Shown here piece after piece: positions 42,401 to 51,741 of a stretch of 64,000 nt of DNA. This stretch comes from Niveomyces insectorum RCEF 264 (lineage: Eukaryota > Ascomycota > Sordariomycetes > Hypocreales > Cordycipitaceae). The notes under the pieces are model-generated. The model was given only the letters and a program-made list of their open reading frames with translations. It had not been told where the DNA came from and ran no database searches. The DNA lies in the NCBI GenBank assembly GCA_001636815.1, contig AZHD01000006.1, positions 1,775,487-1,839,486 on the forward strand, read 5' to 3'. Positions within the stretch are counted from its first letter, which is position 1. Each line of letters opens with the position of its first letter. A program made the position numbers and the translations under genes.

Positions 42401-42516
42401 GCCACGCGGGCAGCAGCGATGACCATTTTGTCGTGTACGAGGGCAGCCCGCTAGAAATTGGCTCACGGGTCAAGGCCGTGGCTGGCGGGCTAGGCCATGT
42501 GTCTGTCTTTGTGTAG
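39481..42516 (+). CDS. Membrane-anchored amidohydrolase-family protein, two-domain
   Basis: Single exon, 1011 residues. A basic cytosolic tail is followed by one membrane segment (about residues 42-57, IVALVCLLFIGFAQW), so the bulk probably faces the ER/secretory lumen or the outside. Residues about 165-560 form a metal-dependent amidohydrolase domain of the imidazolonepropionase/dipeptidase-like kind: HSH at 192-194 after GIVDM, HTH at 386-388 in VQVHTHCYT, a further histidine pair in FHHAHQ, and ending GRIKPGYDADIVVWDSDPL. The second half (about 590-1011) repeats the theme in reduced form (GYLAPSFTAFGS, VVLAPLQSYANSWE) without an HxH pair and looks catalytically dead. Substrate unknown; related fungal proteins are annotated only as amidohydrolases. 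Start at 39481 is the first ATG giving a tail plus anchor. Confidence 0.87.
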   Translation: MGSKDDQQLPPYTAVAQPGPLPPRWRLYGRRQGFRRHGRGLRIVALVCLLFIGFAQWRQLKRPAEVGRPSGPSLSATKLGEDLATCAALRSRPRAASGPGRTHNVRYVEGQPATLIRNATVWVGEPTAASSVTTADVRAGKGFRWVTADVLIERGLIQRVEPAIDLRTVSSANVATWDAYGRQLTAGIVDMHSHAGVDSLPELRGDEDTNELSADITPYVRSIDGIKPLDHQIQVIKSGGVTTSLILPGSGNNIGGEAYAIKHAVGRHDGRAELSIASLLAAPDATDLRYIKMACGENAKRVYGKAGERGPYSRLGESWEFRHAFEQAAALVQAQDDWCAAAEAAVADTAGDAAVGRLQRTLSSYLPRALQWDTLAGVLRGQVQVHTHCYTIPDLEAFVDHTNEFQFPVRAFHHAHQTFLVPEVLKRAWGADKPEYGPPASALFADNMYYKAESYIASEYAGKLLYDEGLTPIYVSDNPVLNAQHVLFEAAKAYHYGLPYHAALASVTTAPADRLGLGERIGRIKPGYDADIVVWDSDPLSVGATPVQVWIDGKAQFDDPVELNKPASTPIVPDPKLGRIPEEPVELAGDVVFTGITKVLISEAHDGAESLMAPIRSVNVAVSRGRITCVGVCEEEVRAARKNDAAAAPANGPRLMALTNGYLAPSFTAFGSLLGLNEIDSESDTDNGGSGDVFSRAVDGLALGGKKLFTAYKYGVTRAVSAPKFRGGFTHYGTSAGFLTGASATQLTDGTVFASDAAVHYTLGLAAKQGSGTPSLSSAVGALRSKLLKAVKSNSTSEEDAFSEPAYLRQVVAGDLPLVVTAHSADSIAAVLNVKKDVEAAATASSATTDAKTPKIRLVILGGAESFLVAEQLAAADVGVVLAPLQSYANSWEQRRALTGAPLTNGTAIDSLVDAGVLVAIGLEEDWVFRDLALLAGVAHKNSGGRLSEKEALGLISTNVHNLLGLGETRRNGGHAGSSDDHFVVYEGSPLEIGSRVKAVAGGLGHVSVFV

Positions 42517-42932
42517 GCTCGTTTCCACAGTTATTATTAGCATCGACGTCAGGATGTAGTTTGGATACGTAAGCTTTTGGCTATATATCAATGAAAACGC
42601 GAGTTTTGTGGTTGTTCCTCGCCATGATAGCTGTCATAATAACCTTTCCCTGACGTGCCACTGAAAACACAGTATCAAATCGCACAGTAAGATATGAACA
42701 CGGTAACCATATTTGGACTAGCGCTCTTTTAAGACAGGCTCAATGCAGTCGCGTTCTCCGAAGCTTTTTCCGCATTCTCTAATCACTTCGATCACTTTTT
42801 GCGACGACAACAGCGAAGACGACAGCGACGAACATCAACCGTATAAATCTACACGACTCAAAGTTTCACGTACAAGGATTCAACTGCTTTTATTTCTTCG
42901 TTCTCTTTCCGACCCGCACACACCTCGTCGCG
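42517..42932. other. Intergenic spacer
   Basis: This covers the amidohydrolase 3' flank and the zinc-finger gene promoter and leader. Nothing else seen. Confidence 0.45.
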
Positions 42933-44084
42933 ATGGGCAAAAAGCGGCGCAACTACCCTAAACTCGAGGAGCTCCTCGACCGGCCGTGGTGCTACTACTG
43001 TGCGTTCTCCCTCTGCTCCTCCCGTGCCGTCCTCGTCTGTTTGCATTATCATCGTACTGACAGGCCCAGGCGAGCGCGACTTTGAAGACCTGAAGCTGCT
43101 CATCTCCCACCAAAAGGCGAAGCACTTCAAGTGCGACCGCTGCGGGCGGCGCCTCAACACCGCCGGCGGTAAGTCCCCACCTCCCCCCCTTTTATCCTAA
43201 TACTTCTTTTTTTTTGTTTGAACTTTCTCGTTCTTTTGTTGTTTGTACTTTTCTGACCCGCTCTAGGTTTGTCCGTCCACATGAACCAGGTGCACAAGGA
43301 GACGCTGTCTCACGTGGACAATGCCATTGAGGGCCGCGAAGGCCTCGACGTCGAAATTTTCGGCATGGAGGGCATCCCCGAGCCCGCCCTCCTGCAGCAC
43401 CACCAGCAGATCGTCGACGACTTCCACAAGTACCGCGCCGACCGCCAGGCCACCACCGGAAACCCGCCTCCGGGCGAGCCCGGCAGCCAGCGTCCGCCCC
43501 ACAAAAAGCCCAAGATGGAGACGCCCGAGGAGCTGAAGCAGCGGCTAGCCGAGTACCGCGCGCAGGCGGAGGCGCGCAAAGCTGCCGCTGCGGCCGCTGC
43601 CAGTCAGCCACCACCCGCCGCGCCAGCAACTACGGGACCGCCGCAACCAACAAACGGCTCCACATATGCACCAACAAGCTTCGGCGGTGCGCCCGGTATG
43701 CTTCCGCAGAGGCCAGCTGGCGTTGCGTATGGTGGCGGGATGACCGGCGCGTCGACGTTGGACGACCTGGTCTCGGGAGCCGGGGCATCCGCCTCAGCCG
43801 TTGCGGCCGGTGACGACATTGACCAGCTGATCCGTATGGCCGAGGCCGGAATCAGGCCGCCCGCAGCAGGGCCGCCGGCAGGCGGAGCCACGTTCGTTCA
43901 GATGCCAACGGATTCTGCTGTTACACCAACAGCGGCAGCGCCGGCGGCAGGACAGTCAGCACCACCAGTCGAGAAAGAGAAGAGCAGCCGCAAGGACAAG
44001 GCAATGCGGATGATATACGCAGACGGGGACTGGAGCTTAGAGGAGAAGATGGCGCGGATGCCTCGGTACGCGGTGGCTATGTGA
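42933..44084 (+). CDS. C2H2 zinc-finger protein of the BuGZ/ZNF207 type
   Basis: Three exons: 42933-42999, 43070-43168 and 43267-44084, encoding 327 residues. The first intron uses the second of two AGs so that the finger reads WCYYCERDFEDLKLLISHQK, as in BuGZ. A second finger follows directly (KHFKCDRCGRRLNTAGGLSV, then HMNQVH). EIFGMEGIP, characteristic of this family, lies after the fingers. The rest is disordered and rich in Ala, Pro and Gly, and the C-terminus has a conserved-looking basic segment DKAMRMIYADGDWSLEEKMA. In animals the family binds microtubules and Bub3 at kinetochores; in fungi it is little studied. It stands next to, and converges with, a kinesin-8 gene. Confidence 0.88.
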
Positions 44085-44936
44085 GGCAAAAGGGGCGTAG
44101 ATGGAGCTGTTGATTTCATGTATTACTATTATCAATGGGAAAGGGCAATCTAGTACAGGACCATGCTATTGTTGTGGAGTTTGCACGTGGAAAACAAGGG
44201 GAAAGGCTTTTGAGGGTAACTTTTGCATAATCAATTGCATTGGGACCGTACCGCGGTCAGAAGTAAGTTCCCTCGATGATCGGTATGTCTTCTTGAAAAG
44301 AATAGTTTCGTCGTCCCCGCTCTAATCTCGGCTTGCTATTTTCTCTGCATTTCTGCTTCTCTCTGGTTTTCTAATAGATTGTCTGAACATCCTGCGGGAT
44401 GCAGACGACGGATTATCCGCGAAACGCTTTATCAAAGACTTGTGATGGATGATGTGCTCTGCTCGGGACGGGCGCACCGCAGCAACTACTAATGTTTAAG
44501 GCTGGGGCGGCGCTTTATTCTATCGTATCTGATTTCTTTACACGATAAGCTGTTTTCCTGTTAGACTAGCCATGTAAAACCGCATGCTCGAATGAAGATT
44601 TAAACGATGGCACGGTACGGCGGCGCATGTGCTGATTTCAAGCCATCTGTGTTCTCTTTTTACAACGTCCTGCTACGTGCAAGTCAGGATAGAGAAACCA
44701 CCAGAAAAGAAGAACCAATTTGATTTATAGTACCAAGTCTTTGTCAAAACGCCACAAACGCAAGAGACAGGATGGCGTCGGTAAGCAAAACGCCAAAACA
44801 ATGTGGAAACCAGTTCCAAACTCGGCCTCATGGAAGAAAAAAAGAAAAACCCATGCCATACATATCGTACAGTGGAAGAAAAATGTCGCACTCCCACAAA
44901 GGCGTCCAACTAGATAGCAGCGAACATCACCATTAT
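44085..44936. other. Convergent 3' spacer
   Basis: This is the space between the zinc-finger gene and kinesin-8. No gene or repeat recognised. Confidence 0.45.
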
Positions 44937-47900
44937 CTATCGCCACGTAACGCTGGACCGCACGGACGTGAGGGTGGTGTCGTCCTTGTTCGTGGCAGTG
45001 TTACTGTTTAGGCCAACCATGGCCGCGCTCCCAACCGTAATACGACGCGCCTTGCTGCCAGCTCCGCCCGAGCCCGCAGTTTCATCCGGCAAACTGGTCA
45101 AACGGTTCCGCCCGCGGTCTCGCTCTCCGGGAGACCCGCCCGCACTGCTTTCCCACCGCCGACTACGGCCAGCTCCCATATCCATACGACGGGCCTGGCC
45201 GGGTGTTAGCGCTCGACTAACGGCGCCATCGCGCAAGCTCCCACCGCTGCCACTGCCACTGGAGTCACTGAACGAGAATGGCGAGCACGAAAGCGGAGGA
45301 GACCGTCGTCTTTCGGCGCTGCGGCGGCGCTGACGCGAGATACCGTTGGCTGAGCTGGCCAGTACCGCAGGTCCTGAGTACGAAGCCGAAGCGCGGTGGT
45401 GGTGATGGTGGTGATTGCTATTGTTGTGCAAGTGGTGTGGCCCGCCGACCGAAAAACGCCGCGCCCCCGCAGAATTGGCAAGCGTGGAGGCAGCACCGAG
45501 CCCGCCCCCGCCTGCTGAGGCATTTTTCGCCGAGTGAAGGGCTGACCGCAGCTTCTGTGCGTCCAGCATGGAAGAAGGGAACGCGGACATGACCTCCGAG
45601 TCCGAATTGGCAGACGACGACAACATTGACAGGGATGTTTGGGGCGATGTTGATCGTCGCCGTTCCGGTATCTGGGAGGGGGGCCTGTTCTCGTCGGCCG
45701 GAGTAGAAGCACGGCCGAGACTTGTTTTTGGACTAGTACCGCTTAAGCTAGCAATACGCGTACCAGAATACGAGGCTGACATCGACGGCGACAGCTGATT
45801 GCCAGACGCCCGGCACAACGAAAGGTTACGTAGCGGTGTTGACCGTCGGCTGCCGGCCGATTCCGTATCTGAGGAACCACCGCCCGGATGCACGGCCAGC
45901 GCTGAACCATTTGTAGGAGATCCTTGCCGGGCCACCCGCGCCTTGGAGAGGAAGCCGGCTTGGAACCGGCTCGGTTTGCTGACCGTCACCTGTGCTGCAT
46001 TCGTCGAAATGCCGGGCAATGACGGTTCCGGTGGCGGAACCAACAAGGACCCTGGGCTCGATGATTCATCCTCGCTCCAATCTGTGCGGTTGAGGTAGCC
46101 CGGCAAGGACACAGGCGGCGGCGGCGGCAGCTCTGGGGAAGACGGCGATTGGGTTTCCTCGGGAACGGTTTCCATGGTGCTCCAGGGAGCTTGTTGTAGA
46201 GGCAACTGCAACGGCTCCGGTGGCGCCGGTTCTTTGTCTTCTTGGAATTTTGGTGGTTGTTGCTCCTGTGGTTCTTCTTGTTGTGAAGTGTGGCCGGGTT
46301 CATGCGCTTCCTCGGGCTCTTCCACAATGACCTCCTTTACTTTCAGTCGTTGTGGTGTTTTTTCAAAATCGGCCAGCGTCCCTGCCTCGGTCTCGTCGTC
46401 GCGCCAGCGCACGCTTCGTCTGTTTGCGCCCGTCGTTGCAGACTTCTTCTTAACGGGCGTAAAAGATACACTGCCAACCTTGCGCGCGGGCCCCATCATC
46501 ATCTTCCGGCGGCGCGGCGAGGTCTTGGTTGGTGAAACGACGGCGTGTTGCTGTGGCTGTGGGCCCATGCCACCCATCGATGGCCGCGCGGAGAACGCAC
46601 CAATGCTGCTCACTTTTTTTCGCCTTGGTGTGCCACGCCTCGAGGGAGGAAACATCTCTGTCGATATAGCCGGCGCGTGTGCAGAAGTCGACCCGGACAG
46701 CGACGCAGAGAAAGACGGGTCGGGTTTGACAACCTGTGATGCGGCGGAAACGCCCGTCTCCATCAACCGGCTAATCAGTCGTTGGCCGTGCAGCATTGCC
46801 TCCTCCCGGCCCATGGATTGGGTTCCGGCTAGAAGAGAGAGAGCCTCAAACTGGGCCAGGAGCAGCGTCTGCAACAGCGCTGTGTCGTTCTGCCCATTGT
46901 TTGTCTTTTCCTGCTCCAGCACCTCCAGGTACGCCTCGCGCGCGAAGTTGGCTTTGAGACGCTCAGCTTCGCGGGTCAGACCCGCAACAGCCTCGGATGG
47001 GTCCACCACGTTGGCGAGAGTAGCGTTTTCGGTCGAAAACGACGCCACTTGTGTTATGCTGTGCTGCAGTGCGGAATCGACGGGCCGCTCCCAGTTGCTG
47101 CGCTCAATCTTTTGGTGCAGATGGTGGCGGCTATGCTCAAGCTCGGCGAGAATGCCGCGAACGGTCTTGCGCATGGCCACCATTGGAGGGGGCATGGCCC
47201 GCTCAGGTGCCAGTGCAGACGAGTCTTCGCCGTTGCTGTCGTTCATGTTTCCGCCTCCATTTTCGGTGCTCGTATCGAAAGCGCTCGCCCAGGCGGAAAG
47301 CGTGGCAATGCGCCGCTCGACGCACCGCAGTTTTTTCATGTCGGCCACCTTCTGTTCACGCTCTGGCAGCGCGTTTTCGTAGGCCACGCGAATGCGTTGG
47401 ATCCCCTCGCGTGTGGTGGCGTCGCGCTTGTCGAGCTGCTTGCGCACCTTCACCCCAAACGCGGCTTCTGCGTCACGCTGCTGGGCTTTCAATTCGTTGA
47501 TCAGGGCCATCTGTTCGTCGATCTTGACCAGAAAGTCCTTGACGTGCCGGTTGACGTTGAACACGTTGCGCGTCACCTTGGTCTGGATATTTTTGGCCCG
47601 ATTGGCGTACCGCAACGTGTTTTGCGTCTCGTCGAAATGGGCGCTCGAAGGACTGACACAGACAATCATGACGGTCTTGCAGTTGCCGCCGAGCGAGAAT
47701 TTGAGCAGCCGAGTAAGCTTACTGTTGCGGTAGGGTACGTGGTTCTTCTTGCGCGGGTCACACAATGCGTTGATGCATCCGCCCAGAGCAAGGAGCGACT
47801 TGTTGATGTTGGCGCCTTCCAGCAAGCGTTCACCGCGGTTCTTTGTGGCACTAGCACGCTCGCTACCAGCCAGGTCGATGATGCTTAGTGTGGCCATCGT

Positions 47901-49040
47901 GTGCGGCTCGTTGACGTTGGCGTTGCGGTCGCGTTGGGCGACGTTGATCTGCAGCACCGCATGCGACCGCGATGACACGGCGTTGGCTTCGGTGGGCGAC
48001 ACCGTGCGGTACTCGTTGCCTTGCACAATCATGTCCATAACCTCTTGGACATCACGGGGATGGTGGCTAGTGAGGCCGGCGACGGTCACGGCCTGGTTGG
48101 TGTCCTCACGCAGCATCAATCCCTGTTTGCTGCCGCCGGGCACGAGCAGGTCGCGAATGGTCTCGTTGTAGATCTCGAGGTATGATAGGGTGAGCTCGGT
48201 AATCTTGTCGTCGCTGCGTTCGTTGATCTTCTCGAACAGCTCCTGCATCGTCAAAAAAATGATGCCGGGTTGCTGGGCCGTGCCGGTAATGGTATGGGTT
48301 TTGCCACACCCCGTGGCACCGTAGGCGAAAACGGTGGCATTGTAACCATCAAGTACACTATCAAGAAGGTTTTTCGTGGTGCCCTCGTAGACGTCCATTT
48401 GCGTGGCGTTGTCGTCGAATATGCGGTCAAATGCGAATACCTGATCCTTGACCTTCTTGCCGGCGGCGGGCACCACGGAGCGAGAAAACTTCTGCACGGG
48501 GTTGTCTTCAGGAGGATCGAAGACGCTGAAAATGTTAGAGTGCGATCTCTGAGGATAGATCCGCCACGGAAAAAAAAGAAGCAGCCAAGAGAGAAAAAAA
48601 ACCTACAGGCACCTGTCGTCGACTACTTTGATGACGGACCTTAGTCCTCTCTGGTTTAGCTTAGGCGCTGGAGCGGCGGCGAGTGAACCGTCGCCGAGAA
48701 AGAGGGTGCCGTCATCGTTTTTTGTTCTAGATACGTTAGCAGAAGTTCTCAAAGTTGACGTCTCACGTGGCTATCTTTTTTCTTTTCTCGTTGAGTTATC
48801 GTTTGATCCCATCTTGCGGGATCCTGTCACCGTCTCGGCCCAACCCATTTCTTTTTGTTCCGTGCTCGTTCAGTCTTACAATTGTGCTGCTTCTCGAATT
48901 GTGAAGGGCCGCACTCGAACTGAGAAAGTGGTTAGTGTGCATGTCATCAAGAAGCCTGATAGTCCACGCTTGAAGTGTCTATTTTCTTGTCTCTCACCTG
49001 CGACGACAATCGAGGACGCGCCCGGGTCTGAAGGCACCAT
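44937..49040 (-). CDS. KIP3: Kinesin-8 motor protein (Kip3/KipB/Klp5 family)
   Basis: Plus-end-directed, microtubule-depolymerising motor for spindle and nuclear positioning. Five... four exons in transcript order: 49040-48998 (43 nt), 48919-48880 (40 nt), 48726-48607 (120 nt) and 48525-44937, encoding 1263 residues. The main frame lacks a start codon. The small exons restore the canonical N-terminus MVPSDPGASSIVVAV joined to RVRPFTIREAAQL, and then VVDDRCLVFDPPEDN. The motor (about residues 10-410) has the P-loop GATGCGKTHT, switch I NAVSSRSH and switch II DLAGSER. The neck reads NVNRHVKDFLVKIDEQMALI, diagnostic of kinesin-8. The tail is long, Ser/Pro-rich and disordered with a His run near residue 1120. 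An insert rich in Gly and Asn lies near residue 480. Confidence 0.95.
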
Positions 49041-49703
49041 ATTGGCGGGCAGCTTCAGGCCTCGGGCTGTGGTAGCAATTTAGTTGATGGCTGTTTCGTG
49101 TTTCTTCAGTAGTTGCTAAATCGTGTCTGGCCGGCGTAATCGCTGCTGTCTTTGTCGTCGCCGTTGAACTTCGCTGGAAGGAAAGTGGATATTAAGGCAG
49201 CTCTTAATCGTGCGATGAAAAAGAGGTGGATGGTAAAATAACAAGACAAAAAAAATGGCAAAAGACACTGAAGAAAGAAAATAAAGGGCAAAAGAAGATG
49301 GCTACGACGCTTTGCCAGAAATGACGTTGTGAGGCTGTCGAAACTTCTCGTCTGCTGTGGTTATCTGTTGACTATTTTGGTTATCGCTTGACCGTTTTCT
49401 TGCATCCACACTGTTTCAATGTTTTGTTTGGTTCCATACTGTTACTCTAGCAACCGCAGGAAGGTCGGACCCGCAATTAGTTAAAAAGGCAACGGCTATC
49501 CAATGCCTGGAATTTTCGGTATTAATCGCTTGATTTGCTTAGTCAAATTTTGCCACGACAGCATACTAGTATCACAGCCAACAATAATATATGGCTATTT
49601 GCCATTTTGCCATTTCGAAGTTCGCCCATTGAACAACACCCATTCAAGCCTCGACATCGTTACGCCTTGAGATCGCGACGACTTTCTGTTTTTTGTTGTC
49701 AAA
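49041..49703. other. Divergent spacer kinesin-8/DIB1
   Basis: This is a 663-bp, A/T-leaning spacer between two start codons. No other gene found. Confidence 0.45.
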
Positions 49704-50198
49704 ATGGGGTCGCTTGTGCTTCCTCACCTCAAAGAGGCGTGGCACGTCGACCAGGCCATTCTATCAGAATCCGAGCGCGTCGTCGTCATCCGCTTCGGCA
49801 AAAGTACGAGCCCCGAGTGCATGCGCCAGGACGACGTGCTGGCGCGGATCGCGCCCAAAGTGGAAAATTTTGCCGTTATATATCTTTGCGACAACGACAA
49901 GGTCAAGGATTTCAATGAGAGTACGTCTTTTCGCCCTGGAACCGTAATATTCGACGTTTTCGGCTGCTAACACATTCCGGCAGTGTACGAGCTTTACGAC
50001 ACGTGCACCATCATGTTCTTTTGGCGCAACAAGCACATGATGATTGATCTGGGCACTGGCGACAACAACAAGATTAAGTGGGTGATCGAAGACAAACAAG
50101 AGCTGATCGACATTATCGAGACGGTGTACCGGGGCGCGAAGAAGGGCCGCGGTCTGGTTGTGAGCCCCAAGGATTATTCGACACGGCATCGGTACTAG
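49704..50198 (+). CDS. dib1: U5 snRNP 15-kDa protein DIB1/DIM1
   Basis: Small thioredoxin-fold protein of the U4/U6.U5 tri-snRNP, needed for pre-mRNA splicing. Exons 49704-49920 and 49984-50198 are joined by a 63-bp intron (GTACGT...CAG), giving 143 residues, the family norm. The splice restores FNEMYELYD. MGSLVLPHLKEAWHVDQAIL at the start and MFFWRNKHMMIDLGTGDNNK in the second half are almost invariant in eukaryotes. As in other members the redox Cys-x-x-Cys of true thioredoxins is absent. It lies 830 bp from SmG. Confidence 0.98.
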
Positions 50199-51024
50199 AC
50201 GACGGACGACGGTGAGATACAGGAAAGAGTCGGCGCCACTGCATGCTGTGTTGTTCCGGTGAGGGTATAATGAAAGAAGAATTATGGATGTTTTGATTAT
50301 GCGCTGGCGTTGGGGGGGGGGACTTTTCGATAACGTCGGGGCGAGGTCGACGACTTAATGAAATGTCGACGAGGCAGCGGACAGCGTCAAACGATTGCGA
50401 CGGTTGAGACCGCAAACGGTAACGCACTTCTTACGCGCCTTCTGTTCTCTCTGCAGATGTTCTGGTTTTGGGATTTGGAGGTTTCAAAATGTAGGAGAGA
50501 CTTGCCCTTTGTTATGATGCTATACGATTTGACAGTGTCTGAAACTGCGCTAAACTTCCTTCTACCAGGCTGCTAGTACAAAGATCCGTCCGGACCGACC
50601 TTTGGCTACAACCAGGTATGTGCATGATAACAATACGTATGTGACCATTTCGAATATGTTGTTAGTTTTCTTTTGCGTTTGGTGGACGGGCTTGAGAGGT
50701 ATCGTCCAGCGCCGCCTTCTCTCGTAGAATATCTAACTGCTCCGAGTCGGAAGCGGGTATTCTTTTTCGTAATAAGACCGTACAGACACACTCTGAACAG
50801 TAAATACGTAGTTGTTGCATAGCTTGACAGATTTCCTCGCAAAACCCCAGTCATAAAAAAAGCCTCTTGACCACGATACAACTCTCTTTTTTAGTGTTCA
50901 CCAACGCCCTCGTTTTGCTGCTGCAAATAGAAATCCCAAAAATAAAAATAAATCAAAACCCCAGTTGAAAAGAGACTTCGTTATTTGCCTCTTCGTCAGT
51001 ATCTCCTCCCAAAGTATTTCCCAT
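50199..51024. other. Convergent spacer between DIB1 and SmG
   Basis: No gene seen. A run of nine G lies near 50313-50321. Confidence 0.45.
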
Positions 51025-51502
51025 TCACATCTGTCGCTGGCCCCGGTCGTCGCCGCCGATTCTTTCCAGCGCCTCGAGCATAACAATCGAGTTGCCGCGA
51101 ATAACCTAACCACCAAACAGTCAGTTGCCTGTCCACTACTCAGTTGATGCGGAAAGAGGAAAGCATACCACCATGCCAATCTTGACCTTCTCGCCGCCGT
51201 CTTTCTCCTCCACGGCTTCGTCGAGAACGATATTTAAGAAAACCTGGCAGGGCAGCATGTTAACGGACATCCCTTCCCTACAATAACATATCAGGATTCT
51301 GCGTAGCAGACCAGACGGCCGAAGACGTACATCGTAACCTCGGAGCACTCCAATAACTTTGCGGCTGCCGTTGAGTTGCACGAACAACCGCTTGTCGAGG
51401 TACTACAAGCAGAGTTAGCAAACGAAGTAAGCTACACAATTCCGACAACAAACTAGCAATTTGTCAACACACCTTCTTGAGTTCTGGTTGTGCGGGCGCC
51501 AT
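51025..51502 (-). CDS. SMX2: Small nuclear ribonucleoprotein SmG
   Basis: Subunit of the heptameric Sm ring on U1, U2, U4 and U5 snRNAs. Four tiny exons in transcript order: 51502-51473 (10 codons), 51402-51331 (24), 51243-51169 (25) and 51105-51025 (27 with stop). The introns are 70, 87 and 63 bp, all in phase 0. The product has 85 residues. Sm motif 1 is spread over exons 2 and 3 (YLDKRLFVQLNGSRKVIGVL, RGYDVFLNIVLDEAVE) and Sm motif 2 is in exon 4 (VIRGNSIVMLEAL). A C-terminal extension GGDDRGQRQM follows. The coding sequence is smaller than the sum of its introns plus flanks, so simple ORF searches miss it. Start 239 bp from NTR2, head-to-head. Confidence 0.96.
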
Positions 51503-51741
51503 TGTGTGAAGTACCGCTTTCGGGGACAAGGTGGTGTTGGTAGAGAGAACCGCAGCTTGACGCGACGGCGGCGTACAAAACCTCATTTTGGCGGGCTGCC
51601 GAATTTTGGGTCCGATAGGATGTCACGTGATGATAAGATAACGTTTTGCGACTCGGAAAAGGCAAGATGCCTCGTCGCCTCTATTGATCTTATTTTATTT
51701 TTTCCACACAACTCATGGACGGACAATAATCTCAAGTTATA
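51503..51741. promoter_or_regulatory. Short bidirectional promoter SmG/NTR2
   Basis: Only 239 bp separate the two start codons. A perfect TCACGTGA palindrome at 51622-51629 lies at the exact middle, next to a GATAAGATAA stretch (51631-51640), which includes a GATA site. One central element could serve both genes. Confidence 0.6.
51622..51629. promoter_or_regulatory. TCACGTGA palindrome, centre of the SmG/NTR2 promoter
   Basis: 8-bp E-box palindrome, 120 bp from the SmG start and 113 bp from the NTR2 start. Known fungal binders of this sequence are bHLH proteins such as Cbf1. Confidence 0.5.

Noticed and set aside
48498..48750. Suspected frameshift or missing start in kinesin-8
   Set aside because: Three in-phase small exons with proper splice sites explain the missing N-terminus fully.
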